From CAZAOY01 sp964486925 (lineage in GTDB: Bacteria > Bacillota > Clostridia > Oscillospirales > Ruminococcaceae): a DNA stretch of 17,894 bases. The DNA lies in the NCBI GenBank assembly GCA_964486925.1, contig CAZAOY010000052.1:1-17894 (forward strand). Reading direction: 5' to 3'. A model generated the notes under the pieces. That model was not told where the DNA came from. It saw only the letters and a program-made list of their open reading frames with translations, and did no database searches. Position 1 is the stretch's first letter, and every line of letters begins with the position of its first letter. Made by a program: the position numbers and the translations under genes. This document shows, piece by piece, positions 1-7,363 of the stretch.

Positions 1-260
1 AGCATAACAAGCCCATGCATCTGCCCCGATAGACCAATCCCCTTGATCTCGCTAGGATTCACCCCGCTAATCGACAGCACCCCACGGATGGTATCTAAAG
101 TAGCGTTCCACCAGTCGTTAGCATCCTGCTCCGCATACCCGTTTAGCGGCTGATATAAAGGGTACTCCTCGGTCTTAGAAGCGATAACCTCGCCATCCTC
201 GCTAAAAAGCACCGTCTTAGCCCCCGATGTACCAATATCCACACCGATTAAATAGCTCAT
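1..260 (-). CDS. xylB: Xylulokinase-like FGGY carbohydrate kinase, N-terminal part (cut by window edge)
   Basis: Only the first 86 codons are present; the gene runs off the left edge. The protein starts MSYLIGVDIGTSGAKTVLF, the phosphate-1 loop of the FGGY sugar kinase family. It continues with GYAEQDANDWW (about residues 45-55) and GIGLSGQMHGLVML (about 73-86), both typical of xylulokinases, which phosphorylate D-xylulose with ATP in the cytoplasm. The ATG overlaps the TGA of the upstream kinase gene by 4 bases (ATGA), so the two are probably translationally coupled in one operon. Other FGGY kinases share the N-terminal motif, but the QMHG motif favours xylulokinase. The substrate cannot be proved from this fragment, and no xylose isomerase or sugar transporter is seen in the window. 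Confidence 0.85.
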   Translation of the reverse strand, partial: MSYLIGVDIGTSGAKTVLFSEDGEVIASKTEEYPLYQPLNGYAEQDANDWWNATLDTIRGVLSISGVNPSEIKGIGLSGQMHGLVM

Positions 261-1177
261 ACATTATACCCCCTAATACATCCTTGCAGACCTACCCCGA
301 TTATCTGGTTAATCTCTGATAAACCCTTCTCGATAAACCCGAGTAACATCTGCCTAAATTCTTTTTCATTCTCTTTATTTACATTCTCACCCGTGTCCAG
401 AGAGGCTTTTACATTTACAATCCACCGCACCGTAGCTAATACCTTAAAGTAATCAAACTCCGATAGATCATACCCGCTTATACGGTTGTACTGCTGTAAA
501 AACTCTTTCGCAAAGCCTTCATAACCACTTCGCTTTAACAGGCAAAACGTCCATGCCAGATCAAACCTAGCGTCTCCAACTCCCCACACCCAATCAATTA
601 CACAAAGCTTGTTGTCCTGCCCCACAAGCACATTCCACGGATGATAATCCCTATGCAAAACCGCAGGGGTTTCACCCTTGATCTGCGGCTTGTGTAGGGA
701 TAACCATTCATATATAGGTTCAAGCTGATTGTTTGAAGATAACCTGCTGTTTATATAGGTTAACTCTTGTCCTATAAAATCAGCTTTTACCGCTGTAGCA
801 AAAGGCGTAGTATCAATCCTATGAAGGGTAGCTAACGCATTGGAAAAGCTAATTAAAAGCTGTTTCTTTGTAGCTTCATCCGTACTGCAATAGACATCCC
901 ATAGGTTGTCACCATTAAAGCATGATATAACTATGTAGGGTGTTTTCCCCTCAAACTCTGCTAACACGGGGGTTGGAACAGGATAGTCAACTTCGGTTAA
1001 TAGCCTTAGACCCTCCCACTCCCGTTTAAGGTCGCAAGTATCGCTACCGTAGGATTTTACCACAAAGATTCTTCCATCCTCTAGGGTTATCCTTGACGTT
1101 TCTCCCGCAAACCCCGATCTAAAGCGATAGATATCAGTTATCCTACCGCCTAGCTGTCTAGCAATATCGTTATACAT
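257..1177 (-). CDS. APH/choline-kinase-like phosphotransferase family protein
   Basis: 306-aa cytoplasmic protein of the aminoglycoside phosphotransferase (APH) superfamily, a small-molecule kinase fold. Seen in the sequence: a candidate ATP-binding lysine in VVKSY (K41) with a downstream glutamate near E53, the catalytic loop VLHRDYHPWNVL (H175, D177, N182), and the metal-binding aspartate in CVIDW (D195), followed by GDARFDLAW, the usual APH continuation. All core kinase residues are present, so it is probably active. It starts 8 bases inside the end of the esterase gene upstream and overlaps the xylulokinase start downstream, which marks it as a mid-operon gene. The family includes antibiotic, choline, homoserine, fructosamine and sugar kinases. 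The setting next to a sugar kinase and an esterase suggests a metabolic substrate more than drug resistance, but this is inference. Confidence 0.8.
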   Translation of the reverse strand: MYNDIARQLGGRITDIYRFRSGFAGETSRITLEDGRIFVVKSYGSDTCDLKREWEGLRLLTEVDYPVPTPVLAEFEGKTPYIVISCFNGDNLWDVYCSTDEATKKQLLISFSNALATLHRIDTTPFATAVKADFIGQELTYINSRLSSNNQLEPIYEWLSLHKPQIKGETPAVLHRDYHPWNVLVGQDNKLCVIDWVWGVGDARFDLAWTFCLLKRSGYEGFAKEFLQQYNRISGYDLSEFDYFKVLATVRWIVNVKASLDTGENVNKENEKEFRQMLLGFIEKGLSEINQIIGVGLQGCIRGYNV

Positions 1178-1958
1178 CCTTTTTAAAGAAGAACTCCATC
1201 GCCATAACTATAGATTTATCCCAGAAATCCCAAGTGTGATCTCCCTTCCAGTCGTGATACTCAAAATCATAGTCAAGGGTGTTCATGTGATCTCTAAATT
1301 TAGTGTTATGTGCGTACAAAAAGTCCTCTGTTCCACAGGTTACATAGATACTAGGCTTATCCGACTTCGGTAGCTTGTTAACACTTGAAGCAAGCTTAAA
1401 TAGATCATTTGAATCCTTTAGCTTAATCTCGCTGCCCATAATACCTATAAGCTCCCTTTCCATCATCGGCTGTTCTTCTTTAAGTCGCTGAATCCACTCG
1501 TCACTTACCACCTCGGTCATATCCAAAACTCCCGAGAATCCCGCACCGCCCGCATAGCTTTCGGGGCAGGATAACGCAACCTTAAGTGCACCATATCCAC
1601 CCATTGAAAGTCCCGCTACGAAGGAGCGCTCTCTACAGGTAGGCAGTCCAAAAAACTTGTTTGCAAGCTCTGGCAGCTCCTTTGACACATAGGTAAAGTA
1701 CGGCAACCCATACTCCATATCGGTATAGAAGCTACGCTGTACCTCAGGCATAACCACCGCTACCTTAAAGTCACAGGCATAACGTTCGATACTGGTATTT
1801 CTAAGCCACGCACTACTGTTATCCGACAACCCATGAAGAAGATACAAAACCTTAATCCCTTTACGTTCCTCTTGTGTAAGATGGTCAGGGATTACTACAT
1901 TAAGGGTGGTATACATCTCTAATGTTTTTGAAAAAACGTCACATCTAAATAAAGCCAT
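1170..1958 (-). CDS. Alpha/beta-hydrolase esterase, FrmB/tributyrin-esterase type
   Basis: 262-aa esterase of the esterase-D/S-formylglutathione-hydrolase-like family. The catalytic triad can be read directly: nucleophile Ser118 in AGLSMGGYG, an aspartate in TCGTEDF (D212), and His241 in KGDHTWDFWD. The oxyanion region YLLHGLSDNSSAW (about 39-51) precedes them. There is no signal peptide, so the enzyme should be cytoplasmic and hydrolyse short acyl esters (acetyl, feruloyl-like or formyl-thiol esters). The start has AGAAGG about 10 bases upstream, and the gene begins 24 bp after glyA ends, so it lies in the glyA operon. Members of this family often sit with carbohydrate genes as acetyl-xylan or tributyrin esterases, which fits the xylulokinase two genes on. 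The substrate is not determined. Confidence 0.85.
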   Translation of the reverse strand: MALFRCDVFSKTLEMYTTLNVVIPDHLTQEERKGIKVLYLLHGLSDNSSAWLRNTSIERYACDFKVAVVMPEVQRSFYTDMEYGLPYFTYVSKELPELANKFFGLPTCRERSFVAGLSMGGYGALKVALSCPESYAGGAGFSGVLDMTEVVSDEWIQRLKEEQPMMERELIGIMGSEIKLKDSNDLFKLASSVNKLPKSDKPSIYVTCGTEDFLYAHNTKFRDHMNTLDYDFEYHDWKGDHTWDFWDKSIVMAMEFFFKKDV

Positions 1959-1982
1959 AGACAGGACACCTTCTTTCTTATA

Positions 1983-3233
1983 TTAATTATATAGTGGGTA
2001 TTTATCGCATAAAGCAGTAACCTTTGCTCTAATCGCGTCTGCATTTGCATAATCTACCACAGTTTCATAGATACATTCTGCAATAACCTTCATGTCCTCC
2101 TCTTTGAATCCACGGCTGGTTATCGCCGCCGTTCCAACCCTAATACCACTGGTTACAAACGGACTTTTCGGGTCATTTGGAATTGCGTTTTTGTTCACTG
2201 TGATATACACCTCGTCTAGTCGCTTTTCAAGCTCTTTACCTGTGATATCAAAGTTTCTAAGGTCTACAAGTGCTAGATGGTTGTCTGTACCGCCCGACAC
2301 TAGTGAGAATCCCTTCTCTAGCAAAGCGTCAGCAAATGCCTTGCTGTTCTTTACTACCTGCTCTGCATATGCTTTAAATCCATCGGATAGCGCCTCGCCA
2401 AAGCATACCGCCTTAGACGCGATAACGTGTTCAAGCGGACCGCCTTGTGTTCCTGGGAAGATCGCCTTGTCAATCTTTTGGGCAAGCTCTTGTTTACATA
2501 GAATCATCCCGCCACGAGGACCTCTTAAGGTTTTATGGGTGGTGGTGGTTACAACATCCGCATACGGTACTGGATTTTGGTGCTGATTACCTGCAACAAG
2601 CCCTGCTATATGCGCCATGTCCACCATAAGATAGGCTGAAACCTCTTTAGCAATCTCCGCAAACTTTGAAAAGTCAATCGCACGTGGATACGCGCTCGCA
2701 CCCGCTACAATCATCTTCGGTTTATGCTGTAAAGCAAGCTCTCTTACCTTATCGTAGTCGATCATATGGGTGTCGTCATCCACACCATATGCTACAAAGT
2801 TAAAGTATTTTCCGCTCATGTTAACAGGTGATCCGTGGGTTAGATGTCCACCATGGGCAAGGCTCATGCCAAGGATGGTGTCGCCGTGCTCGAGTAAACC
2901 AAAGTATACCGCAAGGTTAGCCTGCGCACCCGAATGGGGTTGTACATTTGCGTGTTCCGCACCAAAAAGCTTCTTCGCACGATCAATCGCAATCTGCTCC
3001 ACCACATCCACCGCTTCACATCCGCCGTAGTAACGCTTTGCAGGATACCCTTCTGCATACTTGTTGGTAAGCACACTTCCCATAGCCGCCATTACCGCAG
3101 GGGAAACGATGTTTTCACTAGCGATAAGCTCGATATTTCTACGCTGTCTGGCAAGCTCATTGTTCATCGCATTCCCAACCTCTGGGTCTCTTTCGGTTAC
3201 AAAACCAATACTGTCCATAAAATCTTTATACAT
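1983..3233 (-). CDS. glyA: Serine hydroxymethyltransferase
   Basis: 416-aa PLP enzyme that interconverts serine plus tetrahydrofolate with glycine plus 5,10-methylene-THF, the main cytoplasmic source of one-carbon units. The length is normal for bacteria. Landmarks: RRNIELIASENIVSPAV near the N terminus, NKYAEGYPAKRYYGGCE (57-73), VQPHSGAQANLAVY (97-110), the cofactor-contact stretch LMVDMAHIAGLVAG (202-215), and the PLP lysine K234 in TTTTHKTLRGPRGG. The C-terminal part GTAAITSRGF is also standard. The ATG has AAGGAG 8 bases upstream. It is the first gene of a tight minus-strand cluster (esterase, APH kinase, xylulokinase) with a recognisable promoter just upstream. No glycine-riboswitch-like leader is visible; the predicted 5' UTR is only about 30 bases. 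Confidence 0.98.
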   Translation of the reverse strand: MYKDFMDSIGFVTERDPEVGNAMNNELARQRRNIELIASENIVSPAVMAAMGSVLTNKYAEGYPAKRYYGGCEAVDVVEQIAIDRAKKLFGAEHANVQPHSGAQANLAVYFGLLEHGDTILGMSLAHGGHLTHGSPVNMSGKYFNFVAYGVDDDTHMIDYDKVRELALQHKPKMIVAGASAYPRAIDFSKFAEIAKEVSAYLMVDMAHIAGLVAGNQHQNPVPYADVVTTTTHKTLRGPRGGMILCKQELAQKIDKAIFPGTQGGPLEHVIASKAVCFGEALSDGFKAYAEQVVKNSKAFADALLEKGFSLVSGGTDNHLALVDLRNFDITGKELEKRLDEVYITVNKNAIPNDPKSPFVTSGIRVGTAAITSRGFKEEDMKVIAECIYETVVDYANADAIRAKVTALCDKYPLYN

Positions 3234-3268
3234 CTTATATTCTCCTTAAAATTCAACTCTCTACCTAT

Positions 3269-3297
3269 ATTATAAAACATTTTATCGGTAAAATCAA
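3269..3297 (-). promoter_or_regulatory. Sigma-A-type promoter of the glyA operon
   Basis: Read on the minus strand, TTGATT (3297-3292) is followed by a 17-base spacer and a perfect TATAAT (3274-3269). This lies about 35 bases before the glyA ATG at 3233, with a good Shine-Dalgarno in between. Spacing and position make it the likely operon promoter. Confidence 0.75.
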
Positions 3298-3349
3298 GTA
3301 CCCTTACTATATTTTTTTAATTATTCTACCAGTTATTCAATATTACCTC

Positions 3350-3383
3350 TTTAGTTAATCTCACAAGTGTTATATTAACTAAA
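3350..3383. repeat. 10-bp inverted repeat upstream of the glyA promoter
   Basis: TTTAGTTAAT (3350-3359) and ATTAACTAAA (3374-3383) are exact inverted copies separated by 14 bases. The site is about 50 bp upstream of the glyA -35 box and 54 bp past the rlmA stop. On the minus strand it is not followed by a U-tract (the T-run comes before it), so it does not look like the rlmA terminator. It could be a regulator-binding site. The rest of the 3234-3436 spacer is AT-rich with nothing else recognisable. Confidence 0.45.
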
Positions 3384-3436
3384 AAACGTATATTTTACCT
3401 GATTAATATATTTTTATCTATGCTAAATCCTTAATT

Positions 3437-4339
3437 CTACGCTAACCTATACACAAGTACGATAAACTCGCCTGTAGTTTCAAGTCGATCTAACTCATCA
3501 AGCCGCTTCACATCCTCGGGTTTTGTCCGCCAGAGGTATGGGGTCATGCTAAATAGATCCTTTATATCAGCGTTACTCTCTAGCCGTATTGGAAACGCTA
3601 CCTTTACCGATTCTAGCAGGGTTAACCCCTCTATAGCAAAATGCTTCACCTCGTTCTCGTATGGAGTGTCGTAGAGATACTCCTTTAGCGAATAGAGATG
3701 TCGCCTGTCAGGTATCGCCATCACTAGGATACCGCTTTGTTTTAACACCCGAACTATCTCCTCCCTGCAAAACGGAGCAAACAGGTTTAACATTACATCG
3801 CAGGAAGATGAGGCTACAGGTAGATGAAACACCGACCCGACAACATAGTCGATAGCACCATTCTTTCTGCTTGCAAGGCTTACAGCGTGCTTTGATATAT
3901 CAACCCCCACTGTCGAAATATCTCTACATCTGTTATTTAATGTATCATATATACTATTAGTATAGTGCCCTTCGCCACAGCCCCCGTCCAGAATATTTAC
4001 GGAATTGACGCTTCTTGTTGTATGCTCAACAATACTTTCTGTTATTTTTAACATATCAATACTATCAGTAATATCAAAATTCGCTAATATAGCATATTTT
4101 TCGGCAATATTACAAATTGTATTCTTAAGATTATCATAGTAACCCTTAGACAAAAACCTTTCACGTGAACGGCACATCTCTTTTGTGTCCCCTGGGTCGG
4201 TAGCGTTCTTCTGGTTTGGTAAAAGCAGATTTGCATACCCACTTTTCGCACGGTCAAACCTATGATTATTCTCACATCCATAGTATCCGTCATATCTAAC
4301 TAATGCTTCCCTGCAATTTGGGCATAGTAAAAACTTCAT
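3437..4339 (-). CDS. rlmA: 23S rRNA (guanine-N1)-methyltransferase, RlmA family
   Basis: 300-aa SAM-dependent methyltransferase. The N-terminal zinc site is intact, with C6, C9, C22 and H26 in the form CPNC...CENNH, followed by the RlmA signature FDRAKSGYANLLLPNQ and DPGDTKEMCRSRERFLSKGYY. The SAM-binding motif I is ILDGGCGEGHY (116-126), then VGVDISKHAVSLASRK and the RlmA-like MLNLFAPF (183-190). Enzymes of this family methylate N1 of G745 or G748 in helix 35 of 23S rRNA; Gram-positive members are mostly the G748 (RlmA-II/TlrB) kind, so the exact base is uncertain. The start is preceded by GAGG about 7 bases upstream. A structured repeat (4357-4448) ends only about 17 bases before the start codon and so lies in the leader. 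Confidence 0.9.
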   Translation of the reverse strand: MKFLLCPNCREALVRYDGYYGCENNHRFDRAKSGYANLLLPNQKNATDPGDTKEMCRSRERFLSKGYYDNLKNTICNIAEKYAILANFDITDSIDMLKITESIVEHTTRSVNSVNILDGGCGEGHYTNSIYDTLNNRCRDISTVGVDISKHAVSLASRKNGAIDYVVGSVFHLPVASSSCDVMLNLFAPFCREEIVRVLKQSGILVMAIPDRRHLYSLKEYLYDTPYENEVKHFAIEGLTLLESVKVAFPIRLESNADIKDLFSMTPYLWRTKPEDVKRLDELDRLETTGEFIVLVYRLA

Positions 4340-4356
4340 CTTTCATCCTCACTTCA

Positions 4357-4448
4357 TATTAACCGGCAATCAAACGTTGCGTATTAAACTACAACGTTTG
4401 TGGTTTTTACAAAACAGTAGCACGCAATATTTTGTTGTCCAATTAATA
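4357..4448 (-). repeat. Inverted-repeat element copy A, in the leader of rlmA
   Basis: A ~92-bp element bounded by TATTAA...TTAATA. Read on the minus strand its ends are TATTAATTGGACAA and, in reverse complement, TATTAACCGGCAATC, forming an imperfect terminal inverted repeat of about 25 bp. Inside is a perfect 9-bp hairpin CAAACGTTG / CAACGTTTG (4371-4379 with 4392-4400). A diverged copy (B) lies at 13842-13940. In both cases the TTTGATTGCC end points toward the start codon of the next gene. It fills nearly all of the 115-bp spacer between the DUF1638 gene and rlmA. It may be a miniature mobile repeat or a cis-acting RNA structure. A weak TTGTAA-18-TTTAAT promoter-like pair can be read inside it toward rlmA. 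Confidence 0.6.
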
Positions 4449-4454
4449 AACCTA

Positions 4455-5231
4455 CTATCTACCATCCATATACGACACCTTGTCAGGGGATACCGTCTTA
4501 ACGATATGACTGTCAAACGACTGATCGATTGTCTGGTTCGGCTCTACAATTAAAAAACTCTCCTCATCCCAATTGCCTTCTAAAAAGTCGGTGAGTAGCT
4601 TTGTATCCCCCACATAGTCTAAAAACTCCCAGTTATAGTGGTCGGCACACTCCTTTGTATACTCTTTAATCTTTGGCATGTTAAGACCATCAAGCTCCAC
4701 ATAGGCCGCCGCTTTATAATCCTTCATCCATCCCGCATTCATCTCATATAGATAGTCAGCGTTGTCCTCGCCGTACTCCTTAATGTAGTGGTTGTAGGTT
4801 AGCTCATCCCGAAGCTTTGAGGGCATAATGCTATTTTCAATCCAACCTGCGGTGTACCAGTAGATCCCGCCTGATTTACTCTCAAAGATCTGCTTGTACC
4901 GCTCCTTACTCCCTAAAAATAGTGTGATACAGTCGTGCGCCTTTGGCACTACAATACGATACCGCTTAGAGGATACCCCACAGATTCCGTTACTGCAAAG
5001 TCCATATCCTAGCAGTATTGCGTCGTAATCCCCTACCTCGGTGCTACAGCTGTATGGGTCGTCACCGCTGTCGATTCTATCGATATTCTCTTGGATAATC
5101 TGTCTTAGCCTATCCGGTTCGTTGTGATACCCCTGACGTAGCCAGGTGGTGTCGATATAGTTTTGTGAGAATGAAGAAAGGTATCCCACCTCACGTGAAA
5201 GCACCTTACATCCTAATAGCTTTAATCTCAT
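4455..5231 (-). CDS. DUF1638 domain-containing protein
   Basis: 258-aa protein of unknown biochemical role. The DUF1638 core is clear: DYDAILLGYGLCSNGICG (68-85) followed by VVPKAHDCITLFLGSKERY (94-112), then GIYWYTAGW and NAGWMKDYKAAAYVELDG (165-182). Potential metal or cofactor ligands cluster in this core: C62, C79, C84, H99 and C101. There is no signal peptide or membrane segment. As I recall, family members are common in anaerobes and methanogens near corrinoid/methylamine methyltransferase genes, though none is seen here. The gene is 73 bp downstream of rnfB on the same strand, with a strong hairpin between, so it is probably a separate or attenuated unit. GGAGGGG lies very close to the ATG (2 bases). 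Confidence 0.75.
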   Translation of the reverse strand: MRLKLLGCKVLSREVGYLSSFSQNYIDTTWLRQGYHNEPDRLRQIIQENIDRIDSGDDPYSCSTEVGDYDAILLGYGLCSNGICGVSSKRYRIVVPKAHDCITLFLGSKERYKQIFESKSGGIYWYTAGWIENSIMPSKLRDELTYNHYIKEYGEDNADYLYEMNAGWMKDYKAAAYVELDGLNMPKIKEYTKECADHYNWEFLDYVGDTKLLTDFLEGNWDEESFLIVEPNQTIDQSFDSHIVKTVSPDKVSYMDGR

Positions 5232-5267
5232 GTCCCCTCCATTAATGCTGATATATTTATGAAATTT

Positions 5268-5299
5268 GTGGATAGCTTTAAGTTTATAAAGCTATCCAC
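5268..5299 (-). terminator. Hairpin at the end of the rnf operon
   Basis: Perfect 12-bp stem (GTGGATAGCTTT, 5268-5279, with AAAGCTATCCAC, 5288-5299) and an 8-base loop, located 6 bases past the rnfB stop. On the minus strand it is followed only by a weak U stretch (AAATTTC), so it may terminate partially, act as an mRNA 3' end stabiliser, or allow readthrough into the DUF1638 gene. Confidence 0.6.
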
Positions 5300-5304
5300 A
5301 CAAC

Positions 5305-6075
5305 CTATACAATTACCCTAACAGGGCAGTCATCCCTACAAGCTTTGCAGTTTGTGCAAGCCTCATAATCCACCGTTGCTAGGTTATCACTAACCTTAAT
5401 AGCCTTAGCTTCACATATCCGCTCACACTTCTTACATCCAATACATCCCTTAGTGCAGACCTTACGCTTTGCCGCCCCCTTCTCATGGGAGCTACAGGCA
5501 ACAAAGGTCACGCTACCCTTGTCGATAACCTCAATAATATGCTTAGGGCAGGCGGATACGCAAAGCCCGCAACCCACACACCTACAACGGTTAACCCTAG
5601 CTAACCCGTCAAACATCTCAATTGCACCGTATGGACATACCCTAGCGCAGTCACCAAGCCCGATACAGGCGGTAGCACATTCCCCCCGTCCATTATATAA
5701 CAAAGCACAGGCTTCACAGCTCTGCTCACCTTGATAGTCCATCTTATATGAGGTGCTGTCGCAGTCCCCCGAGCATTTTACGATAGCCGCCTTAGCTACC
5801 ACAACCCCCGCTTCCACCCCTAGAATCTTACTAAGAGCCGACGCTACGTCCGCCCCCCCAGGGGTACATAGCGTAATCGGAGCACCTTCGGCTAGAGCCA
5901 CAGCATACTCGTTACACCCCGCATACCCGCAAGCACCGCAGTTTGCACCGGGCAATGCTCCTCTAAGGCTTGCCACCCTCTCATCGGTAGGCACAGATAA
6001 AAATCGGTCGGCAACCGACAGAATCACCGCCGCAACCACACCAATAACCAATAAAATCAGAAGTGCACTATCCAT
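5305..6075 (-). CDS. rnfB: Rnf complex subunit B, multi-cluster ferredoxin subunit
   Basis: 256-aa subunit taken to be the electron entry point of Rnf, accepting electrons from reduced ferredoxin. It begins with one membrane anchor (residues 3-21), then the RnfB-type 4Fe-4S domain LPGANCGACGYAGC...LCTPGG (C46, C49, C54, C70). Four CX2CX2CX3C-like sets follow (about 133-147, 164-176, 207-221, 240-250), giving room for about six 4Fe-4S clusters, the long Firmicute/Thermotoga form. It is the last gene of C-D-G-E-A-B, starting 2 bp after the rnfA stop, with its Shine-Dalgarno (GGAGGG) inside the last rnfA codons, so the two are coupled. Confidence 0.96.
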   Translation of the reverse strand: MDSALLILLVIGVVAAVILSVADRFLSVPTDERVASLRGALPGANCGACGYAGCNEYAVALAEGAPITLCTPGGADVASALSKILGVEAGVVVAKAAIVKCSGDCDSTSYKMDYQGEQSCEACALLYNGRGECATACIGLGDCARVCPYGAIEMFDGLARVNRCRCVGCGLCVSACPKHIIEVIDKGSVTFVACSSHEKGAAKRKVCTKGCIGCKKCERICEAKAIKVSDNLATVDYEACTNCKACRDDCPVRVIV

Positions 6076-6077
6076 CT

Positions 6078-6668
6078 CTACCCTCCAAACAGACCGTTAA
6101 CAAGTCCCGAAAATCCCATAAACGATACCGATACAATCGATGCCGCAATTAAGGTTGCGGGTATCCCTTTAAAGCTTTGCGGTATATCCGCCCGCTCCAC
6201 CCTAATCCGAACCCCCGAAAACAGCACCATAGCCAGTAAAAATCCAACCCCCGCACCAACAGCGTTTACAACCGAATGAAGAAAGCTGTAGCTGTTATCG
6301 ATGTTTAGTATGGTAAGACCTAAAACCGCACAGTTTGTGGTAATAAGCGGCAGATAAACCCCAAGAGAGCTGTGCAGGGATGGCAGATATTTCTTAAGCA
6401 CAATTTCCACAAGCTGTACCACCGCCGCAATTACAAGGATAAAAGCTACAGTCTGTAGGTAGTTTAATTTTGGATACAGCAGATAGGTAAATATCGGCCA
6501 GGTAGCACAGGTAGCGATAACCATGACAAAGATTACCGCAAAGCTCATCCCAACCGCACTGGATAGCTTCTTGCTAACCCCCAAAAACGGACAGATTCCC
6601 AAAAACTTTGAAAGTACAAAGTTATCAACCAGTATGGCACTAGTCAGTATAATAAGTATCTCCTTCAT
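6078..6668 (-). CDS. rnfA: Rnf complex membrane subunit A
   Basis: 196-aa integral membrane protein with about six hydrophobic segments. The RnfA/NqrE signature LVDNFVLSKFLGICPFLGVS (residues 13-32) is intact, including C26, and the second-half TNCAVLGLTILN carries the partner cysteine. In recent Rnf and Nqr structures these cysteines, with the equivalent pair in RnfE/NqrD, hold an intramembrane [2Fe-2S] cluster. The ATG overlaps the rnfE stop by one base (TAATG), the standard coupled layout. Confidence 0.96.
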   Translation of the reverse strand: MKEILIILTSAILVDNFVLSKFLGICPFLGVSKKLSSAVGMSFAVIFVMVIATCATWPIFTYLLYPKLNYLQTVAFILVIAAVVQLVEIVLKKYLPSLHSSLGVYLPLITTNCAVLGLTILNIDNSYSFLHSVVNAVGAGVGFLLAMVLFSGVRIRVERADIPQSFKGIPATLIAASIVSVSFMGFSGLVNGLFGG

Positions 6669-7348
6669 TATGAAGCACCTCCAACACGACCGCTGTTACT
6701 ACCGCCGCAACCTCTGCACATACCGCAGTTTGCGCAGGTAAACTCTGTCTTTGTAACCGCCTTACCTTTAGTCAGCTTGTTAATCAGCGCTACCAGCACA
6801 CCGTAAACAAAGAACCCACCGGGTGCTAGCATAAATATAGTCATAGAGTTACTGCTAGAGAACAGCTCTATCCCAAAGATTGAACCGTTACCTAAAACCT
6901 CCCTAATCGATCCCATTAAAAACAGCGCTATGGTAAACCCAACACCCATCCCGATACCGTCAAACAGTGAAGCCGTCACGGTATTCTTGCTTGCAAACAT
7001 CTCAGCACGTCCAAGGATAATACAGTTTACCACGATAAGCGGAAGGAAGATTCCAAGTGCGGTATCGATAGCGGGCGCGTACGCCTTAACAAGTAGCTGT
7101 ATCACCGTAACAAACCCCGCTATAATCACGATAAATGAGGGTATCCGAACATTGTCGGGGATAATCCTCTTTGTAAGGGAGATTACCACGTTAGACCCGA
7201 TAAGTACAAGCATTGCCGATACCCCCATGCCAAGTCCGTTTATGGCAGAGGTGGTAACAGCTAGCGTAGGACAGGTTCCAAGCAGTAGTATAAGCACTGG
7301 GTTTTCCTTGATAATCCCATTCATTAACACCTTAAAATTATTATTCAA
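6668..7348 (-). CDS. rnfE: Rnf complex membrane subunit E with a cysteine-rich C-terminal tail
   Basis: 226-aa integral membrane subunit, homologous to RnfA/NqrD. Signature stretches are GIIKENPVLILLLGTCPTLA (11-30, C26) and IFLPLIVVNCIILGRAEMFA (100-119, C109), the cluster-binding cysteines of the RnfA/RnfE core. The start is TTG, chosen because GGGGAGG lies 7 bases upstream and the N terminus then matches the usual length; an internal ATG at codon 9 would leave no leader. After the last membrane segment (about 172-191) the protein ends in a soluble tail with C205, C208, C211 and C214 spaced CX2CX2CX2C, then a Gly/Ser-rich end. This tail is not part of the core fold and could bind metal. The gene starts 15 bp after rnfG. 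Confidence 0.95.
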   Translation of the reverse strand: MNNNFKVLMNGIIKENPVLILLLGTCPTLAVTTSAINGLGMGVSAMLVLIGSNVVISLTKRIIPDNVRIPSFIVIIAGFVTVIQLLVKAYAPAIDTALGIFLPLIVVNCIILGRAEMFASKNTVTASLFDGIGMGVGFTIALFLMGSIREVLGNGSIFGIELFSSSNSMTIFMLAPGGFFVYGVLVALINKLTKGKAVTKTEFTCANCGMCRGCGGSNSGRVGGAS

Positions 7349-7363
7349 AGCTTTAACCTCCCC

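Noticed and set aside
257..1177. Antibiotic (aminoglycoside) resistance gene
   Set aside because: The fold is shared by many metabolic kinases, and the operon setting with glyA, an esterase and a sugar kinase gives no support for resistance.
2092..2586. A 164-codon plus-strand frame opposite glyA
   Set aside because: It lies wholly within glyA on the other strand; Ser/Pro-rich shadow composition.
3234..3436. Glycine riboswitch upstream of glyA
   Set aside because: The promoter lies about 35 bases before the start codon, leaving no room for a riboswitch, and the sequence is too AT-rich.
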